From Lumbricus terrestris (taxonomy: Eukaryota > Annelida > Clitellata > Crassiclitellata > Lumbricidae), in the NCBI GenBank assembly GCA_949752735.1, contig OX457039.1:42024699-42088698 (forward strand): DNA of 64,000 nt, in the 5' to 3' direction. Each line of letters opens with the position of its first letter. Position 1 is the first letter of the stretch. This document shows, piece after piece, positions 58,054 through 64,000 of the stretch. The notes beneath the pieces were generated by a model that made no database searches, was not told the DNA's origin, and saw only the letters and a list, made by a program, of their open reading frames with translations. A program made the position numbers and the translations under genes.

Positions 58054-59313
58054 TATACAACATGTATACGTGCAGACGAAGATTTAGGTTTTTGTACCTT
58101 TTCCCTCTCGATCGTTGTTTGTGTTTTTGCCTATCAACCTTCGGTCGATGTTTTCCTTTCGTTTTGACGCGAGCTTCTTTGAACTTGGAGTCTATTTATG
58201 ACTTGCTATATGCGTCTGTTGCTAAGCTATCGCTTGACTACATTATGAGCTAAGTAGGCCCTATAACCAAAGATATTTCTTGCTCCTTCTTAAGTAAACA
58301 CGACGCAGGCTCCAGTTCTTGGCAATTCTTGCAAACAATAAACGAATAGAGAAGTGTTGTACATAATATTATTATATACACACGCTGAATGCGATGATAT
58401 TTTGTTCTGTTGTAAAACCAATAATACGGCGTTCTTATAATAGCGATGAATCGAGCAAGAAATGCAATGTATTAAGGCGTATGCTTGTGCACTGATACAC
58501 CGTGTATCAATTCTCTACTCCTAGCAATTTTTTTAAATCATGTTAAATCGATTTAATTGTCTCCGCCATATAATTCATATGTGAAATTTTGTGAATTGAC
58601 GTAATTTTATGGATGGACGTATTTTATGAATGGACGTATTTTATGAATGGACGTATTTTATGAATGGACGTATTTTATGAATGGACTATTTTTGGCCGTC
58701 AAAACAAAGCAATGAAAGATACATTTTGACATCTTCATTTCAGACGCGCAGTGCATGATCAGTGATGCATCTGAAGCGGTTCAGACTATGCATACAATTC
58801 TAGCCATTGTATGTTCTTACGTGATTAAGCCAACACCAAGAATACTGGCTTCATGGCGTTCATGCCAATATTATTAGTACCGGTACTAAAGATTCTCCGT
58901 GGTTTATAATTATGTGCATTAAGCTGATATCATTCAACGTTTGGACAGACCTCATCAAAGAATCACCGAAAATCCTGCACTAGCTGTTGTCAGACAAGAA
59001 GCCATTCAAGCCAGTGATCGTGATTAGGCTTACATTGGAAGCTATAATTATATAGTACAGTATACAAAAATAAAATAATTGACGTCTGAAACATTTCTAC
59101 CGAGCCAAAGAATGTTTCGGATTCAAAAGAGGCAACACTAGGATATAATTATAACAACGGCGATTGGTTGGCCAATACCGAGGAACTGAAGAATATACTT
59201 TGTAGTAGGCCTAGGCCTATGAACTTCGTAGTGTATACAAGTTAAATTGCTATCCGGGGAATGAATTGACTGCGAATCAAGATTAATCCCTGATCCCTAA
59301 GGCGCTATGCAAT
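58054..59313. other. Intergenic with a 17-bp minisatellite
   Basis: No gene. The minisatellite occupies 58601-58686. Confidence 0.45.
58601..58686. repeat. 17-bp minisatellite (gtattttatgaatggac)n
   Basis: One variant plus four identical units. Confidence 0.93.
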
Positions 59314-59477
59314 CATGGGCTGAGTTTGGTTTCCGTTCTTGGAGGGGTTAAAGCCTTCTTGGGGGAGGGGGGGCTAAGCCCGGAAAAAGTAAACGGTACT
59401 AAACACGGTAAAAAATGAATCTGGGTCTTCTTGGGGGAGCTTAGCCCCCATCCCCTGCATGATAAACTCCGCCTATG
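59314..59477. mobile_element. hAT MITE, CATGGGCGGAGTTT family, copy 2
   Basis: Ends catgggctgagttt and inverse aaactccgcctatg. It is inverted relative to copy 1. Flanks tatgcaat/catacaat agree at 6 of 8 positions. Shorter and older than copy 1. Confidence 0.75.
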
Positions 59478-60727
59478 CATACAATCTGTGGAACAGCTCA
59501 AGATTCTTGCATAGAAAAGACAAAGCACGATGCATGTTAATAGCCTAACAACTAAATAACAGTCTAAATAACAGTCTAAATAACAGTCGACAGAATATTT
59601 TAAATATCATAAATCATAGACGAGAAATCTGCGTCAATTTAATAGGCCTATGTTGATTGTTGAACGTCTAGTAAATTCGAGCAGTTGCCTCTTTTTTAAA
59701 TTTAAGAGAATTATGAATTAATTAATTTTCTAATGTTATTTAATATTGTTTTGACTCGTGGAGCCCACGCTTGGGTGGTCTTTCACTTAATTTGAGGACC
59801 TGCAATCATGCATGTATTATATGTGGCCCTGTGGGCGATATTTTACTCAAATAGGGGAGAGGTTTTTTGGATTTACTGATAATGTACGCACGCAGTTTGT
59901 CCTATTATTGGCCTTCAATAAGCCACTTAACATATCAGACAAGTGCTACTGTAACAGGGAAAAGTGAGACTATTTGGCAGACCTGTAACTGGCACGTCAC
60001 GCTGCCGCTGTCCGTTATCAGCTGCCAAGCACGCTAATATTATTGCTCCTTGATTGTTTCTAAGTGGATTAAAAATTGACCGTTCTAAAGGACTGGGGTG
60101 TGTCTAGCGTTCATGTACAAAGGCAGGTGAAGTGTAAAAAGTACATGAGCTGAAATGAATAATTGGAGGGTAAATTTTTCTAGATATCTGCGAACATTTT
60201 GAATGGCTGTATTAGATGACTCTATGTTGAACAGGTATTATAGGCCTACCTAAGTGCATGCACAATCCATGATCGATTATTACAGTATAATTATTACACT
60301 AGGCTATAAGGCTAATTTAGTGAGTTGTCAACTTGGATTAGTTTAAACTAAGTATAGAATGACTGTTATATTGAGTTTAATATCCATTTAATGTAATGGC
60401 ATAAAAAAAATCTAAAAATGCAAATGTAAAGATAATAAATGGATAAAAAGAAATACATGTCTTCGATTAGACGTAGAATAATAAGCCTGATTGACTATAC
60501 ATATACATTGACTAAAGTCACTAAACCATGAGCTTTAAAGTTTGATACCGGTACTATAAATATAATTTAGCCTATCACTGTAGCAGTAATCTACGCCTGT
60601 TTAACTGACAGTGAATGAACCTCTAATATTATTTTGTTGTGGACCACTCAACTAAATAACTTAATTCGGTGTAAGATTATAACTAAATTGTATGGGCTAC
60701 ATAGGCCTATAAGCCTATAGTATATAC
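59478..60727. other. Intergenic; no gene
   Basis: AT-rich, no repeats of note and no open frame of interest. Confidence 0.4.
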
Positions 60728-60950
60728 ATGGGACGCGGTGGTGTAGTGGGTATGTTCGCTGCCTTAAAGCTGGAGGGTTGTATGCTCGAATCCACCTCAA
60801 GTCGCCGCTTAATGACTTTGGGCAAATCCTTCACTTGCAATTGCTCAGCGTGAAACTCCGATGCATTCAGTGTCCGCGCTGCAGTCGGGAGCGCCTTTGA
60901 ATAGTGAACTTGAAGCGGCGCTATAACAAGTGCAAATACAAACAAATACA
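60728..60950 (+). repeat. tRNA-derived SINE, family A, full length
   Basis: tRNA-like head gggacgcggtggtgtagtgg with B-box-like tgctcgaatcc, then the shared body, the 3' tail cttgaagcggcgctataaca and an aaatacaaacaaataca end. Confidence 0.8.
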
Positions 60951-62834
60951 ATAGAACCTACATTTAAAGTTGGAAGATCCATGGCTTGTGTTTTTGTTTT
61001 GATATGTTGATTATTCTTGTCTTGGGTGTTTCAATTTGTTGCACGTTCAATAGTCGACCTACAGTGCGAACTGAGGTAGACTGCAGACTAGAACAGCTTC
61101 CTAAAGTTACCAAATACTACGATGAGTAGGCTATTATCGAAAACTCAGCTTTTTGCGTTCTAGCCTTAACCTAATAATTAACATTCAACTGCAGGTTCAG
61201 ATTGTAAATGAATATTTATCCACACCATATATACCAGGTACTAGCTAATCCAATTCACGAATAGCATATGCTCTGGAAATTATCCACAGTCACATGAGTG
61301 CCGATCTGAAAGTTTTTCTGAAAGTTGAAGGTCAACACAAGTCACAGATTCACAGTCGTTTCACTCTGAAGAATCTTGAAGATCGATTGGCGTTACATTG
61401 CAAAGATTTACCGATTGGTTAATTTATAAGATTTGCAATGCAATTATCTATAGTAATTATAGTCATTTCAATAGCGTCCCTCACAGTCATGGCCATTTAG
61501 TAACGTTTACAGTGCATGCGAGACTTCGAGTGAAAAAGAGGGTCTTAGGAAGAGAGGAGAGAGACAGACAGACAAGCAGACAGACAGACAGGCAGAGGTA
61601 GACAGACAACAGACAGACAGAGACAGAGGAAGAGGCAGAGAGAGGAAGAGGCGGAGAGATGGGAGAGGGGAGGATACAGACAGAGAGACAGACACATAGG
61701 CCTACATGACACACAAAGAGCAAGAAAAGAGATAAGTATAGAGAAAGAAAGAGAGACAGACAGACAGACAGACAAACAAACAGAGAGACAGAGAGAGATG
61801 GGCATAACGATCCAGAAAGGAGATGAAAAAATATTTAAGGTTTTTTCATGAATTCACTATTCGCTAGAGGTCTAAGGTAACTGAGGGTAACCTTGCATCT
61901 TATTCGGAAGATGGTGTCTGAATACTTTTGATTTCCAAGTGGACATAATTGAATCGTTATGAAGCTAGTTAGAAAACCCGCAGATTAGCCACAGCTTCCT
62001 GCAGACAGTCAGTCAAACAGACAGACAGAGAGACAGACTGACCTTCTAGAGATGAATCTTTTTTAATCCACACCTTTGTAGACCGATAGAGCGAGTGATT
62101 TAGCGGAAATAACGCACTAGCTTATTTAAACTGTTATGTATGCAAGATAAATGAGAATTAGCCTACCATTGCACTCAATTTTAAATAAAGTTGACAACTA
62201 ATAGGCTTACACGGCGCTAATAGCAATAAAACACTTCCGCCCTACGGGGCTCGATCTCGGTACCTCTCGCTCTCCATGCCAGTGCACAATCCAATGCGCT
62301 ATACTCTCCCATCCATATAATGAGCATAGAATCCGATGTGCTGGCGTCTTTGAATTTCTATCATATATTTAAATATATAGAGTAAACAATAAAGCGATGT
62401 TTGCAAGAAATTGTCCTGACAATCCAAGTATAACAAGCATTTACTTACCGTACTCATCGCAATATATTACTTTCGATTTAACACATTTGCAATCGGACAA
62501 AAACCCTGACTTAAGCGTTAAACTTAATTTGCTTACACTTGCAGTAGCCTACCAAGATTGCTGTGCTAGCAGTTTAGTACTAGGCCTACAGTAAGCTTAT
62601 ACATATACATGTGCCCCTATATATTATGTAAATACACATGAAATGCACTAATGCAATTCTCCATATATAGGAGATTGAGATATTAAGACCCAACTATAAT
62701 TATACAGTCACAGACCCTTCAGGGTAGGCAACTGACAACAGAGTCTGAACAACTTCCGGAGCTTCAGATCTATCTGCCTTTGAATGACATCTAGATGTTT
62801 GATCCACAAACGAACACCAATGCGTCATAACTAG
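60951..62834. other. Intergenic with GA repeat and tRNA-like sequence
   Basis: (GACA/GAGA)n microsatellite at 61555-61800. No gene apart from the tRNA-like sequence at 62228-62312. Confidence 0.45.
62228..62312 (-). repeat. tRNA-like sequence (pseudogene or SINE head)
   Basis: The minus strand has an A-box-like tatagcgcattgg and a B-box-like gagatcgagccc at tRNA spacing. The acceptor and anticodon stems do not pair well, so a functional tRNA is unlikely. Confidence 0.4.
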
Positions 62835-63935
62835 GGCAGTTGATTAGTCGCGATTAACGCGTGCGATTAACGTGTTTAAAAAATTACGAATGCAATTTTT
62901 AGCGTATTAATCGTACGTACACGTTAATTAAATCTGATTGAAATAGAATCAAAGGCAGAAAAATCGCTTTAACGGAAAGCTCATAATTAAGACTAGTGAT
63001 ACACTCTTTGCAAATATTACAAGAAAGAATTTAAGTGTCATTGTAGCAATTCGTCGCTCAATTATCGCCTGCATGCGAAGTTGCGAACTAAAACAAGCGT
63101 TTATCGCTAACGATGAGCCGTCGACATCGTCCACTTAAGTTCTTTCGGCACTCCGTCGGCGGACTAGGTCTAAGGCCTACATTGGTTGACCTCCAGGAGA
63201 TGGCAAGACTAATGGATCCAGGTTTCAAATAAAAAGTTAGCTGCTTACAGAAAGACAAAAGAAAATAGACGAGTTTGGCAAGAGCTGCAATTAACCTCTT
63301 GTGAAAAGTTCTGACCAAGTTGATGAGGTTCAATAGTAGGCTTACTTTTGTTAATTTAAAAAGAGCATCTATTTAACCGTCCAATGTAAATAGACTGGTC
63401 TGCCAAAACAATTGGCTGAATGAACAATTAATTTTGATAGACTAATTTTCACATTTAAGCATATATAAAGTGTAGAAAGAGAAGTGCCTGGACGCCCGTC
63501 ACTTCTCCAGGTTCTGCTGTTTAAAATAAGTGGCAGGACGGTGTTCAGATTTGAAAATAAGTGCTTGGACGCCGTCCGTGACCGTCTTGCCACACTTTAA
63601 GCCCTGAGTCTACCGGTATATCATTTTAAAGGTGGCTCAGAAAACAAAAAATTAACGGGTTTTTGATCAGTTGACTGATTTGAACAGTGTTTCAATTCTG
63701 TCTCTTATACAAATTGTTCAATAAACTAAAAGCAAAATTCAATAGGTTTACGCCTAAGGTTATTGAAATTGTTTGTACTAGAAACTATTCATTTATGCTT
63801 CAGGTCCTTAGGAAAATATTAAGATTAATATACTTGAAGGAATGCGTTGCGATCAACTTGCAGTTAATTGCGATTAAAGAAATTAATAGTGCGATTAATT
63901 TCGATTAAATCTGTAATCGAACAGCATTCCTAATC
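62835..63935. mobile_element. Possible degenerate TIR element rich in CGATTAA motifs
   Basis: Left end gcagttgattagtcgcgatt then aacgcgtgcgattaacg. The right end has inverted gcgattaatttcgattaaat and atcgaacagcatt. The ends are similar in inverse orientation but no clear target duplication is found. The repeat at 63477-63607 is nested inside. Confidence 0.4.
63477..63607. repeat. Dispersed repeat shared with 55313-55437
   Basis: Same order of phrases, ending cacactttaagccctg. Confidence 0.7.
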
Positions 63936-64000
63936 AAGCAGAACCGTTGACATTTCCAACTGTTATTGGCGCCATTGTTCGGACCTGCTATGAAGATTCC

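Noticed and set aside
62228..62312. Functional tRNA gene
   Set aside because: A- and B-box-like motifs exist but the acceptor and anticodon stems do not pair.

Overview
The window looks like intergenic and intronic DNA from an animal nuclear genome, most likely a marine invertebrate deuterostome such as an echinoderm. The evidence is AT-rich sequence, many microsatellites, tRNA-derived SINEs, hAT and mariner MITEs, a Helitron-like end, spliced genes with GT-AG introns, and constant recurrence of the palindrome TAGGCCTA. The taxon is an inference; no rRNA, mitochondrial or other diagnostic locus is present. There are no prokaryotic features.

Only one host gene is recognised. Two exons on the + strand (31742-31913 and 37824-37996) join in frame into a 114-residue protein of the cAMP-dependent protein kinase inhibitor (PKI) family. 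It has the TGRRNA pseudosubstrate and a leucine-rich export-signal-like segment. The best splice uses a GC-AG intron of about 5.9 kb, packed with a dead mariner, a Helitron-like minisatellite element, hAT MITEs and a SINE.

Two larger mobile elements look intact and recent. (1) 2545-7620 is a 5.1-kb DNA transposon with perfect 41-bp terminal inverted repeats. It has a three-exon minus-strand gene (7214 to 3278, 1086 residues) whose two introns both keep frame. The protein has six near-identical 57-residue tandem repeats followed by a Cys-rich, DDE-like domain with the signature SDTCGGQNRN (the DUF7869-type family, by recollection). (2) 45435-52924 is a minus-strand LTR retrotransposon with 1451-bp LTRs that look identical by eye, a CGTA target duplication, a PBS and a polypurine tract. 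Its only long ORF (861 aa) starts inside the 5' LTR, crosses the LTR/PBS junction exactly on a codon boundary, and lacks recognisable protease, reverse transcriptase or integrase, so the element is probably non-autonomous.

The rest is a mosaic. Seven hAT-type elements have recognisable 8-bp target duplications (23693, 27399, 30906, 37261, 42387, 53019, 55567) and two more are likely (34533, 59314). There are two long fold-back mariner-type elements (17610, 57285), one mariner with a decayed transposase (31969), two SINE families, a U2-snRNA-headed retroposon-like sequence (54170-54357), and many mini- and microsatellites. About half of the window is unassigned AT-rich sequence.
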